Below, in pieces: positions 43,491 through 52,579 of a stretch of 64,000 nt of DNA. The position numbers and the translations under genes were made by a program. The notes beneath the pieces are model-generated. The model worked only from the letters and a program-made list of their open reading frames with translations, was not told where the DNA came from and did no database searches. Within the stretch, counting starts at the first letter, position 1, and every line of letters starts with the position of its first letter. This DNA comes from Campylobacter magnus (GTDB lineage Bacteria > Campylobacterota > Campylobacteria > Campylobacterales > Campylobacteraceae): positions 62,001 through 126,000 of the forward strand of contig NZ_JAQSLK010000003.1 of assembly GCF_028649595.1 (NCBI RefSeq), read 5' to 3'.

Positions 43491-46400
43491 ATGATAGAGA
43501 AATTCTTTTTAAGCATAGCTTCGGCGATAGTTTGGTTTCTCATTTTTGCCATAGCCTGTGGGGCTGGGACATTTATTGAGAGCTATTACGACACAGCTAC
43601 TGCTTGGGCGATGGTTTATGGCACGGCGTGGTTTGGGCTGATTCATCTTATTTTAGGGATAAATCTGCTTTATAACATCTTTGCTTATAAGCTAATTGCT
43701 CTTAAAAAACTACCGGTGCTTATTTTTCATGTAAGCTTTCTTTTTATACTAGTAGGCGCTGGGATTACACGCTATTTTGGTATAGAGGGCATACTTCATA
43801 TCCGCAATGGTGAGAGTTCTAACGAGGTTCGCACCTCTCTTAGCTACATCCAGCTTCGCATGCTTGATGCAAATGGCTCGGCTGTGGTCTCAAAACCTAT
43901 GTATCTCTCAAAATCGCTTGGTAATGACTTTAGCCTAAAAGGCGAGCTAGGTGGCAAAAGAGCAGAGTTAAAATACCTTGGTTTTGTTCCAAATGCTGAT
44001 TATGCGTGGATTGATAGCAGCGATGGAGAAAGTGTGCTAGAGCTTGTATTTTCAAATAAAGCTGATTCTAGAACGCTTACATTGCGCTCTGGTGATCACA
44101 TGGAAGTAGGCGATTTAAGCATTGCTTTTAACGCAGAGCCAGCTAGTGGCAAATATATAAAATTTAGCCTAGAAAATGGAGAGTTTTATATCTCAAATAA
44201 TATAAACTTGCTCTCTCGCCAAATGGGCGCTATAAATGATACGAACGCCATCCAGCTAAAAAATGATGAAAAAGTTAAAATGGGCGAACTTAGCATTTAT
44301 ACACTAAAAAGTGCTGATGAGATTATCCACTTCTCGCCAAAGACTATGAAAGCTAGCGCAAAACAAGAGCTAGTATCACTAAAAGCTAATGAAAACGGCA
44401 ATGACGCTATCAAAGCAGAGCTAATTTACAATGGCAAAAGCTATCCTATGGATATCTTTGTAAACGCTAGGCCTTCGCAGCTAATCGCTGATGATAAAAT
44501 CTTTGAAGCTAGCTTTAATCCTATGAAAATAGATTTGCCTTTTTCTTTAGAGCTTGAGCGTTTTGAGATGCTGCGCTACTCAGGGTCTAGCTCGCCGATG
44601 AGCTATTCTAGCTTTGTAAATGTCATTGATGGCAATACAAGCTATCCATATCATATCTACATGAACCATGTGCTAGACCATGGTGGATATAGATTTTTCC
44701 AAAGCAGCTATGATATGGACGAGGGCGGCACTATACTTTCAGTAAACCGCGACCCAGGCAAAATCCCTACTTATATAGGATATTTTCTACTAGGACTTGG
44801 AATGTTTTTAAGCCTTATAAATCCACACTCACGCTTTATCAAACTCTCTAAGCTAATAGCGGCTGGGGCACCAAAATGCGCTATTTTTGCGCTAGTTTTG
44901 TTCTCTGCTTTGAGCCTTGGCGAGCTAAGAGCTAGCGAGCTTGATATGAGCAAACTACCTAGAATTCATGAGTCTCACACAGAACTTGCAAAAACAATAG
45001 TAGTTCAAAGCAACGATGGCCGCATGAAGCCACTTGATACTCTAGCTAATGAGCTTTTAAACAAGCTTTACCGTTCATCAAGCTTTAATGGTATGAAAGC
45101 TGATGAGGTGCTACTTAGCATGACTTATGCGCCTGAGCTATGGAGAACTGTGCCTATTATCAAGGTCGCTGATGAGCGTCTGCGTGAGCTTTTGGGACTA
45201 AGTGATGCTCAAAAATACGCTAGCTTTGATGACTTTTTTATCAAAGATGGCGAAAACATGAACTACAAGCTAAAAATCAAAAGCGAAGAAGCAAACCGCA
45301 AGCCACTCTCAGCTCGCACCACGCTAGATAAAGAAATAGTAAAAGCAGATGAGAAGGTAAATATTTTGTATTTAATGCTTCATGGCGATTTGCTAAGAAT
45401 TTTCCCTATCAAAAATGACACTAGCAACACTTGGTATGACCCAAACTCTATAGCTGGTGCAAACCTTGATAACGAACAAAAAGAAATCATCGCCACGCTA
45501 CTTCACATGTATCTAGCAGGCATTGATGCTGGAATTACTACAAATAACTGGAATGACGCCAATACAGCTGTAAATGCCATCAAAGCCTACCAAGCAAAAG
45601 AAGGTGCAGCCATCATGCCAAATGAAGCTCACATAAAAGCCGAGCTTGCCTTTAACAAATACAACATTTTTGCTAATCTTGTGCCAGTTTATCTTATCGC
45701 TGGACTTGCGCTTTTGGTCGTGGTCTTTATCCGTCTAGCAAGCAGTGTGCGCCTAAATGTGATATTTAAAATAGTTTATATAGTAAATATCCTAGCTTTC
45801 ATCGCTCATACAATAGGTCTTGCTCTGCGCTGGTACATTAGCGGACACGCACCGTGGAGCGATAGCTACGAAAGTCTTGTTTATATAGCTTGGGCTTTGG
45901 CACTCTCTGGTATTGTCTTCTCTCGCCGCTCAGCAATCAGTCTAGCCCTCACAGCGATTTTAGCAGGTTGCGTGCTCTTTGTAGCGCATCTTAGCTGGAT
46001 AGATCCGCAGATTACAAACTTACAGCCGGTTTTGCGTTCTTACTGGCTTACAATCCATGTTAGCGTAATTACTGCAAGCTACGGCTTTTTGGGGCTTTGC
46101 TCGCTACTTGGTATTTTTACCTTGCTTCTTTTTGCCCTGCAAGGAAAGAGCGAAAACACAAGGCTTAGCACAAATATACTTGAAGCCACTCGCATAAATG
46201 AAATGGCAATGATTTTAGGACTTTGTCTGCTTACTTTTGGTAACTTCTTAGGTGGCGTGTGGGCAAATGAAAGCTGGGGTCGCTACTGGGGCTGGGATAG
46301 CAAGGAGACTTGGGCATTAATTAGCATTTTGGTTTATGCTGCTGTGCTTCACATGCGCTTTGTAAAATGCCTAAACTCTCAGCTAACATTTGCGGTAGCT

Positions 46401-46586
46401 AGTATGTTTGCGTATTGGGTGATTGTGTTTACTTATTTTGGTGTAAACTTCTATCTAACAGGCATGCACAGCTACGCAGCAGGCGATGCTGTCCAAGTAC
46501 CAGCCTTTGTGTATGTCATCGGCATAGGTATGTTTGTGCTATGGGGGTTAGCGCTTAGAGGCAAAAAATACTCTAAGACTTTATAG
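43491..46586 (+). CDS. ccsBA: CcsBA fused cytochrome c synthase (system II)
   Basis: 1031 aa joining ResB/CcsB (N-terminal, helices near 8-100 and 440) to CcsA (C-terminal, helices from about 735). Haem-handling motif WGWDSKETW lies at 933-941. The enzyme exports haem and attaches it to CxxCH motifs, such as those in CcoO and CcoP of this window. The one-gene fusion is usual in Campylobacter and Helicobacter. Alone here, with repeat islands on both sides. Confidence 0.95.
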   Translation: MIEKFFLSIASAIVWFLIFAIACGAGTFIESYYDTATAWAMVYGTAWFGLIHLILGINLLYNIFAYKLIALKKLPVLIFHVSFLFILVGAGITRYFGIEGILHIRNGESSNEVRTSLSYIQLRMLDANGSAVVSKPMYLSKSLGNDFSLKGELGGKRAELKYLGFVPNADYAWIDSSDGESVLELVFSNKADSRTLTLRSGDHMEVGDLSIAFNAEPASGKYIKFSLENGEFYISNNINLLSRQMGAINDTNAIQLKNDEKVKMGELSIYTLKSADEIIHFSPKTMKASAKQELVSLKANENGNDAIKAELIYNGKSYPMDIFVNARPSQLIADDKIFEASFNPMKIDLPFSLELERFEMLRYSGSSSPMSYSSFVNVIDGNTSYPYHIYMNHVLDHGGYRFFQSSYDMDEGGTILSVNRDPGKIPTYIGYFLLGLGMFLSLINPHSRFIKLSKLIAAGAPKCAIFALVLFSALSLGELRASELDMSKLPRIHESHTELAKTIVVQSNDGRMKPLDTLANELLNKLYRSSSFNGMKADEVLLSMTYAPELWRTVPIIKVADERLRELLGLSDAQKYASFDDFFIKDGENMNYKLKIKSEEANRKPLSARTTLDKEIVKADEKVNILYLMLHGDLLRIFPIKNDTSNTWYDPNSIAGANLDNEQKEIIATLLHMYLAGIDAGITTNNWNDANTAVNAIKAYQAKEGAAIMPNEAHIKAELAFNKYNIFANLVPVYLIAGLALLVVVFIRLASSVRLNVIFKIVYIVNILAFIAHTIGLALRWYISGHAPWSDSYESLVYIAWALALSGIVFSRRSAISLALTAILAGCVLFVAHLSWIDPQITNLQPVLRSYWLTIHVSVITASYGFLGLCSLLGIFTLLLFALQGKSENTRLSTNILEATRINEMAMILGLCLLTFGNFLGGVWANESWGRYWGWDSKETWALISILVYAAVLHMRFVKCLNSQLTFAVASMFAYWVIVFTYFGVNFYLTGMHSYAAGDAVQVPAFVYVIGIGMFVLWGLALRGKKYSKTL

Positions 46587-46589
46587 GCT

Positions 46590-46689
46590 GGCTCAGCTTG
46601 CGGGCGCCTTTATCCGCCGCCCGCCTCGATGAATTATGTATTCTATCGTCGGCGTGCGGCGAATAAAATCACCTCGCAATCTTGGAGCC
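46590..46689. repeat. GGCTCAG...GAGCC bounded element
   Basis: A 100-bp GC-richer element starting with GGCTCAGCTTGCGGGC and ending with CGCAATCTTGGAGCC, 3 bp after the ccsBA stop. A longer relative with the same ends lies at 58200-58406. Inner sequence has short inverted repeats (CCGCC and GGCGG-type). No coding frame. Confidence 0.75.
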
Positions 46690-46714
46690 TTGTTTTAACT
46701 GCCGCTACCGCGGA

Positions 46715-47055
46715 GCTAGGGAATTCTAGATTTTAAAATCTAGAATTCCTACAACCTACAAAACTAGAATTCCCTAAGTTTTAAATCTAGAATTCCTAAG
46801 CCTTAAAACTAGAATTCCTACAACTTACAAATCTAAAATTCCCCAAGTTTTAAAACTAGAATTCCCTAAGTTTTAAATCTAGAATTCCCTAAGTCTTAAA
46901 ACTAGAATTCCTAAGATAAAATCTAGAATTCCCACAACCTATAAATATAGAATTCCTACAACCTACAAATCTAGAATTCCCTAAGTCTTAAAACTAGAAT
47001 TCCTAAGTTTTAAATCTAGAATTCCTACAATCTAGAAATCTAGAATTCCTACGAA
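46715..47055. repeat. Direct array of about 14 palindrome half-sites
   Basis: Fourteen CTAGAATTCC half-sites, all in one orientation, spaced about 22-27 bp. Spacers are of two kinds, YTAAGTYTTAAA and TACAACCTACAAA. With the preceding element this fills the 561-bp gap to yceI; no gene is seen. Confidence 0.9.
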
Positions 47056-47096
47056 TACCCCATAACACTAAAAATGATTTAAAAAAATACAAGCAT

Positions 47097-47124
47097 AAAA
47101 AAAGCCCGAGCTACAAGCCCGGGC
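47097..47124 (-). terminator. Intrinsic terminator of yceI
   Basis: On the minus strand GCCCGGGC...GCTCGGGC forms a GC stem followed by seven T; 24 bp after the yceI stop. Confidence 0.85.
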
Positions 47125-47147
47125 AAAAGAAGTGAAAATTAAAAAAA

Positions 47148-47675
47148 TTATTTTGCGCTTAGCTCAAGATTGATAGTAACTTCGTCGCTAGCTGCGCTGT
47201 CTTTTAGACTGTTTTCCCAAACAAGACCAAGCTCGCTTCTTTTTACCACGCCAGTTGCAGCGATTACTGGTTTGCCAGCATTTTCGCTGATTTTAGCATC
47301 AAGGGCAACTTGGTGGTCTTTGCCTTTTACATTTAGAGTTCCTATGATTTTGCCATCTTTAAACTCGCTCATTTTAAAAGTCATTGTAGCGTATTTTGCA
47401 GCATCAAAGATATCATTTGCTCTTAGGTGGTCATCTCTTTTGCCGTTTTGAGTATTTACGCTAGCTACATCTACGCTGCCCTCTAGTGCGCTTAGTTTGC
47501 CAGCATCATAGCTGATTTTACCGCTAAATTTGCCAAAGCTTCCATCTACTGTCATTAGCTTTAGGTGTTTTACACTAAAAGCTACTTTAGAAGTCTCGCT
47601 AACCTCAAAATCTGCTGCATTTGCAGTACCAAAAAGTGCAGCCGCAGCTAGTGCAGAAACAAGAAATTTTTTCAT
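47148..47675 (-). CDS. YceI-family periplasmic protein
   Basis: 175 aa with signal peptide 1-20 (ANA). The lipocalin-like YceI fold shows in FEVSETSKVAFSVKHLKLM and GKDHQVALDAKI. YceI proteins bind long isoprenoids or similar lipids; function here unproven. AAGGAG site before the ATG and a clear terminator after the stop, so it is a single-gene unit. Confidence 0.9.
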   Translation of the reverse strand: MKKFLVSALAAAALFGTANAADFEVSETSKVAFSVKHLKLMTVDGSFGKFSGKISYDAGKLSALEGSVDVASVNTQNGKRDDHLRANDIFDAAKYATMTFKMSEFKDGKIIGTLNVKGKDHQVALDAKISENAGKPVIAATGVVKRSELGLVWENSLKDSAASDEVTINLELSAK

Positions 47676-47745
47676 CTTTTCTCCTTAAAAAAAATTTTGC
47701 AACTTTAAATAAAAGTTGTTAAGCAAAAGTAAAATTCTAGAATTC

Positions 47746-48189
47746 CTACTTGCTAAGTGCTTGGCGAAGCATCCAAAGTGATTTTTCTAGCTTGCCATAG
47801 CCTTCTTGAGCCATTGCTACTGTTGTTTGATCGCCTGCTTTTTCAGCCACTTCTTCAAGCTTAATAAACTCAGCTTTTAGGTGCTCATAAGCTTTTTGCA
47901 TATTTACTAGAACAGCATCTGCTGTGTAGTCGCCTTTTGCCTCTACAGGTGCGCCTTTGCCAGCTTTTACGATTTCATCGATGCTTATAAGTGGTCTGCC
48001 GCCTATCATAAGTGCGCGCTCAGCCATATCGTCAAAAAGATCACCCATATCATCATAAGCATGCTCTGTATACTCGTGAATTGAGTAGAATTGCATACCT
48101 TTTACATTCCAGTGATAGTCGTGAAAAGCTACATAAAATGCGTGAGCTTCAGCTTGAATTTTGTTTAGTTGTTTTACAACTGCGTCCAT
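47746..48189 (-). CDS. dps: Dps ferritin-like DNA-protection protein
   Basis: 147 aa. Ferroxidase ligands are in FHDYHWNVKG and HAYDDMGDLFDDMAERA. Dps stores iron and guards DNA against peroxide. Its TAG stop is the TAG of a palindrome arm. -10 box on minus strand at 48222-48227. Confidence 0.94.
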   Translation of the reverse strand: MDAVVKQLNKIQAEAHAFYVAFHDYHWNVKGMQFYSIHEYTEHAYDDMGDLFDDMAERALMIGGRPLISIDEIVKAGKGAPVEAKGDYTADAVLVNMQKAYEHLKAEFIKLEEVAEKAGDQTTVAMAQEGYGKLEKSLWMLRQALSK

Positions 48190-48221
48190 TTTTTCTCCTT
48201 TAAAAGTAAAATTACCTTGAA

Positions 48222-48227
48222 ATTATA
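48222..48227 (-). promoter_or_regulatory. -10 box of dps
   Basis: TATAAT on the minus strand, 32 bases before the start codon. The surrounding AT-rich bases could hold a Fur- or PerR-type box, which I cannot define. Confidence 0.5.
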
Positions 48228-48299
48228 GTGAAGTAATTTTAAAGTTAAAGTAAATAGATATTTTTAAATTCTTTAAACTTTTTATCAGTTTAAAAAAGC

Positions 48300-48305
48300 T
48301 AGAAT
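48300..48305 (+). promoter_or_regulatory. -10 box of cadF-like gene
   Basis: TAGAAT in GCTAGAATAGCG, 35 bases before the ATG. Confidence 0.45.
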
Positions 48306-48340
48306 AGCGCCCTATAAATTTCTATTTTAAGGAGACAGAA

Positions 48341-49336
48341 ATGAAAAAAGTTGCAATCGCACTGTGTACTGCTAGCTTACTATTTGGTGCTAGTAAATAT
48401 GACTACGAGCTTACTCCACTTATAGGCTACGGTACCCCACACAAACAAGGTATCAAAGACGAAGGATTCTTTGGTGCTAGAATCGCTAGAAATCTTGACC
48501 TACCATGGCTAAGCCAAATCGAACTTGGTGCTGAGTTTGCTCCAAGCGTAAAATACAAAGATAACGGCTATGATTTTGGTAAAAAAGACAAAACAAATAT
48601 TTTTAGAGGCTACCTTGACCTTGTAAAAATCTGGCAAATCAACGATACTTTTGGTATCTATGGCTTAGTTGGTGCTGGTTATCAACACTTCAGTCACAAA
48701 TCAAACGACAAAGTTGAAAAAGGTGGCTTTGCTCAAGCTGGTCTAGGTCTTCGCTTTAACCTAACTGAGCGTGTAGCTCTTAAACTAGAAGCTAGAGAGC
48801 TTATCGGCTTCCGCCATGGTAAAGGTAAAGAGCTTTATACTCTAGGTCTAGGCTTTGGTCTTGGCGAGAGATATGAGGCTTTGCCAGCTCCTGCTGCTGT
48901 GATCGGCGATGAGGACGGTGATGGTGTACTAGACAATGTAGATCGCTGCCCAGGCACTCCAAAAGGTCATGTTGTTGATGAGTGGGGTTGTGAGAAAGTT
49001 ATCCGCTTAGACCTTGGCGTTCTATTTGCATTTGACAGCACAGAGATAACTACTGCTTATGCTGACAAAATCAAAGAAGTATCAGACCTACTAATAGCTA
49101 ACCCTGATTACACAGTTATCCTAGAGGGTCACACTGATAGCGTTGGTTCAGATAAGTATAACCAAGGCCTTTCAGAGCGTAGAGCAGCTGCTGTTGCAAA
49201 AGTGCTTATGAAAAATGGCGTAGCAGCTAACCGCATCAGCACTGTAGGCTATGGTAAAACTCAACCAATCGCTGACAATGCTACAAAAGAAGGTCGTGCT
49301 AAAAACCGCCGTGTTGATGCAAGATTCCGCAAGTAA
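48341..49336 (+). CDS. cadF: CadF-like OmpA-family outer membrane protein
   Basis: 331 aa with signal peptide 1-16, an eight-strand barrel (to about 185), a TSP3-like calcium hinge (DEDGDGVLDNVDRCPGTPKG) and a C-terminal OmpA peptidoglycan-binding domain (HTDSVGSDKYNQGLSERRA). C. jejuni CadF binds fibronectin through FRLS; the corresponding place here reads FNLT (in LRFNLTERVALK), so adhesion may differ. Strong promoter, ribosome site and terminator fit an abundant protein. Confidence 0.88.
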   Translation: MKKVAIALCTASLLFGASKYDYELTPLIGYGTPHKQGIKDEGFFGARIARNLDLPWLSQIELGAEFAPSVKYKDNGYDFGKKDKTNIFRGYLDLVKIWQINDTFGIYGLVGAGYQHFSHKSNDKVEKGGFAQAGLGLRFNLTERVALKLEARELIGFRHGKGKELYTLGLGFGLGERYEALPAPAAVIGDEDGDGVLDNVDRCPGTPKGHVVDEWGCEKVIRLDLGVLFAFDSTEITTAYADKIKEVSDLLIANPDYTVILEGHTDSVGSDKYNQGLSERRAAAVAKVLMKNGVAANRISTVGYGKTQPIADNATKEGRAKNRRVDARFRK

Positions 49337-49373
49337 TCTTTGCTGAATTAAGCGCTGGGCTTTTGCCCAAAGA

Positions 49374-49404
49374 CAAAGCCCTAGCAATTTGCTAGGGCTT
49401 TTTT
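49374..49404 (+). terminator. Intrinsic terminator of cadF-like gene
   Basis: AGCCCTAGCAA and TTGCTAGGGCT form a stem followed by a run of T. A smaller hairpin (GGGCTTTTGCCC) precedes it. Confidence 0.9.
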
Positions 49405-49410
49405 TATTTG

Positions 49411-49513
49411 TAGGAATTCTAGAATTCTAGAGCACTATGGAATTCTAGATTGTAGGAATTCTGGATTGTAGGAATTCTAGAATTCTAGAGTACTAGAGAA
49501 TTCTAGAATTCCC
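49411..49513. repeat. Palindrome cluster before mscS
   Basis: Five or more copies; GTAGGAATTCTAGAATTCTA occurs twice, 59 bp apart. Confidence 0.9.
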
Positions 49514-49542
49514 TATATTTTAAGATTAAAAAAGGTAAAAAA

Positions 49543-50445
49543 GTGGAACAATTAGGCTTAGAGATTATATCTCTTAAAAACTTTGATTATATCGGTTTTG
49601 CCATGCTTTGTGGCAAATATGCAATTAGATTTGTCGTATCTTTGCTGATATTTTTTGTCGGTAAATGGATAATTAACAAGTTTTCATTTATATTAGAAAA
49701 AATTATTTCAAAAATTAAAATTGACCCTATGTTAGCAGGCTTTTTGCTAAATATAATAAAAACCTTACTGTTTATTTTCGTGGTGCTTGCAGCACTTTCA
49801 AATCTAGGAATTGAAACCACAAGCTTTGTAGCTGTGCTTGGTGCGGTGGGCTTAGCCATCGGTATGAGCTTTAAAGACACCTTTGGCAACATAGGCGCAG
49901 GCGTGCTGATAATATTCTTCCGTCCATTTAAGCTAGGCGATTTTATAGAAATAAACGGCGTTAGCGGTCGGGCTGGCGAGATAAATCTATTTAGCACGCT
50001 AATCCACACCACAGATAACCGCACGATAATCATGCCAAACTCGCAAGTAATCGCAAACCGCATAATAAACTATTCACTTCAAGAATTCCGTCGGGTAGAC
50101 CTTGTCTTTGGCATAGAATACAGCGAAGATATCAAAAAAGTAAGAGAGCTAATCATACAAACCGCAGACGCAAACCCAACCGTGCTAAGAGCCCCAGAAG
50201 CTCCGGCTGATCCTTTCGTGGGCGTTTTGGAATTTGCTGATTCTAGCATAAACCTTACCGTTCGCTGCTGGGTTCGCACGCCAAACTACTGGGATGCTTA
50301 CTTTGGGCTAAATGAAGAGATCAAAAACACCTTTGATAAAAATGGCATTAACATACCTTTCCCACAAGTTGTGTATCACGCCCAAGATGGCAGCGCGTCA
50401 CCAGCGCCTATTTTACCCGGCAAAACTACAGCCTTACCACAATGA
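49543..50445 (+). CDS. mscS: MscS-type mechanosensitive channel
   Basis: 300 aa from a GTG with AAAGG-like leader. Three helices (about 20-45, 68-92, 97-130); pore helix AVGLAIGMSFKDTFGNIGAG and the beta domain start FFRPFKLGDFIEINGVSG are diagnostic. Releases solutes at osmotic downshift. ATGA overlap with the next gene. Confidence 0.93.
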   Translation: MEQLGLEIISLKNFDYIGFAMLCGKYAIRFVVSLLIFFVGKWIINKFSFILEKIISKIKIDPMLAGFLLNIIKTLLFIFVVLAALSNLGIETTSFVAVLGAVGLAIGMSFKDTFGNIGAGVLIIFFRPFKLGDFIEINGVSGRAGEINLFSTLIHTTDNRTIIMPNSQVIANRIINYSLQEFRRVDLVFGIEYSEDIKKVRELIIQTADANPTVLRAPEAPADPFVGVLEFADSSINLTVRCWVRTPNYWDAYFGLNEEIKNTFDKNGINIPFPQVVYHAQDGSASPAPILPGKTTALPQ

Positions 50446-51086
50446 TAAAAGCATTTTTATTTGACCTTGATGGCACGCTAATTGACAGCACAGAGCCCAT
50501 AGTTCAGGGCTTTTGCGATGCTTCCCAGGCTCTTGGTTTGCCTTGCCCAAGCAGGGAGCTTATACTAGAACTCATCGGTTATCCACTTGATTTTATGTTT
50601 GCTAGACTTGGAGTAAGTGATGATCAAATCCCTGCTATCATCAAAGCTTACAAAGAAAGCTATGCTAAAAGCTACTTAGCAGGCACCACGCTAAAAGCAG
50701 GCTGTGATGAAGCCTTGCTTCTAGCTAAAAATACTGGCGCAAAAATCGCTGCGGTTACTACAAAAACAAGCAAATATTCTAGAATTCTCTTAGAGCATCT
50801 TGGCGTTGGAGATTATTTTGATACTATAATCGGCAGGGATGATGTAGAGCGCCCCAAACCTGATAAAGAACCGGTGCAAAAAGCCTTGCTAACGCTAGGC
50901 GAAGAGCCAAAAACTGCTCTTATGATAGGCGATACAATAATGGATGCCCTTAGTGCAAAAGCCGCTGGCGCAATGGCTTTTGGCGTGCTTTGTGGCTATG
51001 GTAAAGAAAAAGATTTAAAAGAGCATTGCGATTATGTCTTTGCTGATACGCTAGCAGCAGTGGAGTTTGCGCTAAAAAATCATTAA
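50442..51086 (+). CDS. HAD-family phosphoglycolate phosphatase-like
   Basis: 214 aa; HAD motifs FDLDGTLIDS (Asp8 nucleophile, Asp10), a Thr in AAVTTKTSKY, and IGDTIMDALSAK. Cap domain of the Gph/PGP type. Probably hydrolyses phosphoglycolate or a similar metabolite. A palindrome is read as SRILLE. Confidence 0.88.
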   Translation: MIKAFLFDLDGTLIDSTEPIVQGFCDASQALGLPCPSRELILELIGYPLDFMFARLGVSDDQIPAIIKAYKESYAKSYLAGTTLKAGCDEALLLAKNTGAKIAAVTTKTSKYSRILLEHLGVGDYFDTIIGRDDVERPKPDKEPVQKALLTLGEEPKTALMIGDTIMDALSAKAAGAMAFGVLCGYGKEKDLKEHCDYVFADTLAAVEFALKNH

Positions 51087-51121
51087 CAAATACTAGCTAT
51101 AATCAGTCAAAAAGGATAAAA

Positions 51122-51922
51122 ATGCGTCTAAAAATAAATGCGCAAATGCGTGAGTGTAAGAGCAAGAGCCTCTTTGCACTAAAAGCTGAGCTTGGTGTGA
51201 GTGATGATGCTATCACGCTTTACCGTGGTTTTGCTATTACTAGCGACTGCGAGTTAGATGAAAACGACAGCGTGATTTTTATGGATAAAAATCAAATTCC
51301 AAAAGGCGAGCTTTTGCGTGAGATAATGTATTCTCGTAACACGCCTGAGCTAAATGAGGCTTTGAAAAATGCTTGCGTGGGCATAGCTGGGCTTGGTGGG
51401 CTTGGCTCGTCTGTGGCTATAGCCTTAGCACGCGTGGGAGTAGGGCGGATGATTTTATGCGATTTTGACACGGTTGATGCTAGCAATCTAAATCGCCAGC
51501 AGTATTTTCTAAAAGACCTGGGGGCTAAAAAAACAGCTGCCTTAAAAGAAAATATTGCCTTAATCAATCCTTTTGTAAGCGTGGAGACTAAGGATCTTTG
51601 GCTTGATGAGAGCAATGTAAATGAGATTTTTGCGCCTTGTGATATCGTAGCTGAGTGCTTTGATAACGCAAAGAGTAAAGCGATGATAATAAGCTCTTTA
51701 TCAAAACCTCTCATCGCAGCTAGTGGCATAGCAGGATATGGCAGAAGTGAGGAGATAAAAATCACGCAGTTTGCTAGCAATGTTTGGATCTGTGGCGATC
51801 TAAAAGACGCAGCTAGCATAGGAAATGGCCTTATGGCGCCACGAGTTGGGGTTGCGGCGATGATGCAAGCAAACTTTATTTTGGAGTTTATAGCAAAAAA
51901 CGGAGCAAAAAATGAAAAATGA
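51122..51922 (+). CDS. thiF: ThiF-family adenylyltransferase with N-terminal ThiS-like domain
   Basis: 266 aa. Residues 1-65 look like a ubiquitin/ThiS fold (MRLKINAQMRE start) but lack the terminal Gly-Gly. From about 80 the E1-like domain shows GIAGLGGLGSS and ADP-contact residues NLNRQQY, and Cys180-region (VAECFDNAKSK). This is the ThiF family 2 type, acting in thiazole sulphur transfer. No other thi genes are adjacent. Confidence 0.82.
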   Translation: MRLKINAQMRECKSKSLFALKAELGVSDDAITLYRGFAITSDCELDENDSVIFMDKNQIPKGELLREIMYSRNTPELNEALKNACVGIAGLGGLGSSVAIALARVGVGRMILCDFDTVDASNLNRQQYFLKDLGAKKTAALKENIALINPFVSVETKDLWLDESNVNEIFAPCDIVAECFDNAKSKAMIISSLSKPLIAASGIAGYGRSEEIKITQFASNVWICGDLKDAASIGNGLMAPRVGVAAMMQANFILEFIAKNGAKNEK

Positions 51923-52451
51923 GAAAAAAACCTTTTGGCCTTATGGCATTTTGCTTAGTATTATCGCTTGTATAGTTGCCTGCGGATATACGATATATGT
52001 GTGTTTGGACTATCCGGTTTATGTAGATAATAGCAAGTTTTCTAGCTACCAAGAAGTAGATGATAATATAAATGAAATAGACGCAGCGCATGATGCTTTT
52101 GAGGCAGAATTTGGCAAGGGGGAGTTTTTGCTTTTTGCTAATGGATATGAGGTAAAAGAAGGGATGAAGCTTCGCAAAAAGCGTGTAGTAAAAGTAGCTG
52201 ATAGCAATGCTAGCTTTGAACTACTGCTAAAAACAAAGGCAAATACTGGCAAAATAGATGCTTTTATCACTCGTCCTGATACTAGCGAGTATGACGCACC
52301 TTTTACGCTAAAATTTGCGGCAAATGGGCTAATAAGCGAGCCTTTTAAAGTAAGCAAAAAAGGTCGCTGGCAAATAAAAATAAAAATCGACTCAAGCGAT
52401 GAAAATAGCACAAAAATCGGCATTTACAGCTACGAGTTTTTTGCTAGATAA
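51912..52451 (+). CDS. Hypothetical membrane-anchored protein
   Basis: 179 aa with one N-terminal helix (about 8-30) and an extracytoplasmic beta-rich domain. It overlaps thiF by 11 bp with CGGAG before its ATG. The layout resembles FixH-like small proteins (single helix then Ig-like part), but I see no firm motif. Function unknown. Confidence 0.65.
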   Translation: MKNEKKTFWPYGILLSIIACIVACGYTIYVCLDYPVYVDNSKFSSYQEVDDNINEIDAAHDAFEAEFGKGEFLLFANGYEVKEGMKLRKKRVVKVADSNASFELLLKTKANTGKIDAFITRPDTSEYDAPFTLKFAANGLISEPFKVSKKGRWQIKIKIDSSDENSTKIGIYSYEFFAR

Positions 52452-52458
52452 AACTGCT

Positions 52459-52490
52459 TAGGGAATTCTAGAGAGAATTCTAGAATTCCC
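52459..52490. repeat. Palindrome pair before rplM
   Basis: GGGAATTCTAGAGAGAATTCTAGAATTCCC-type symmetrical pair, slightly expanded centre. Confidence 0.85.
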
Positions 52491-52535
52491 AGCTAAAATA
52501 TAGCTTAATTTAAGTATCTTTTAAGATTAAATATA

Positions 52536-52541
52536 TATAAT
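52536..52541 (+). promoter_or_regulatory. -10 box of rplM-rpsI
   Basis: TATATATAATTACG, 38 bases before the rplM ATG. Confidence 0.5.
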
Positions 52542-52579
52542 TACGCTTTTTAAAAAAAATAAAACATGAAAGGCTTCAA

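Noticed and set aside
46715..47055. CRISPR-like array of 14 regularly spaced repeats
   Set aside because: Spacers are near-copies of two AT-rich words, the repeated unit is only about 10 bp and belongs to the dispersed family, and no cas gene is present.
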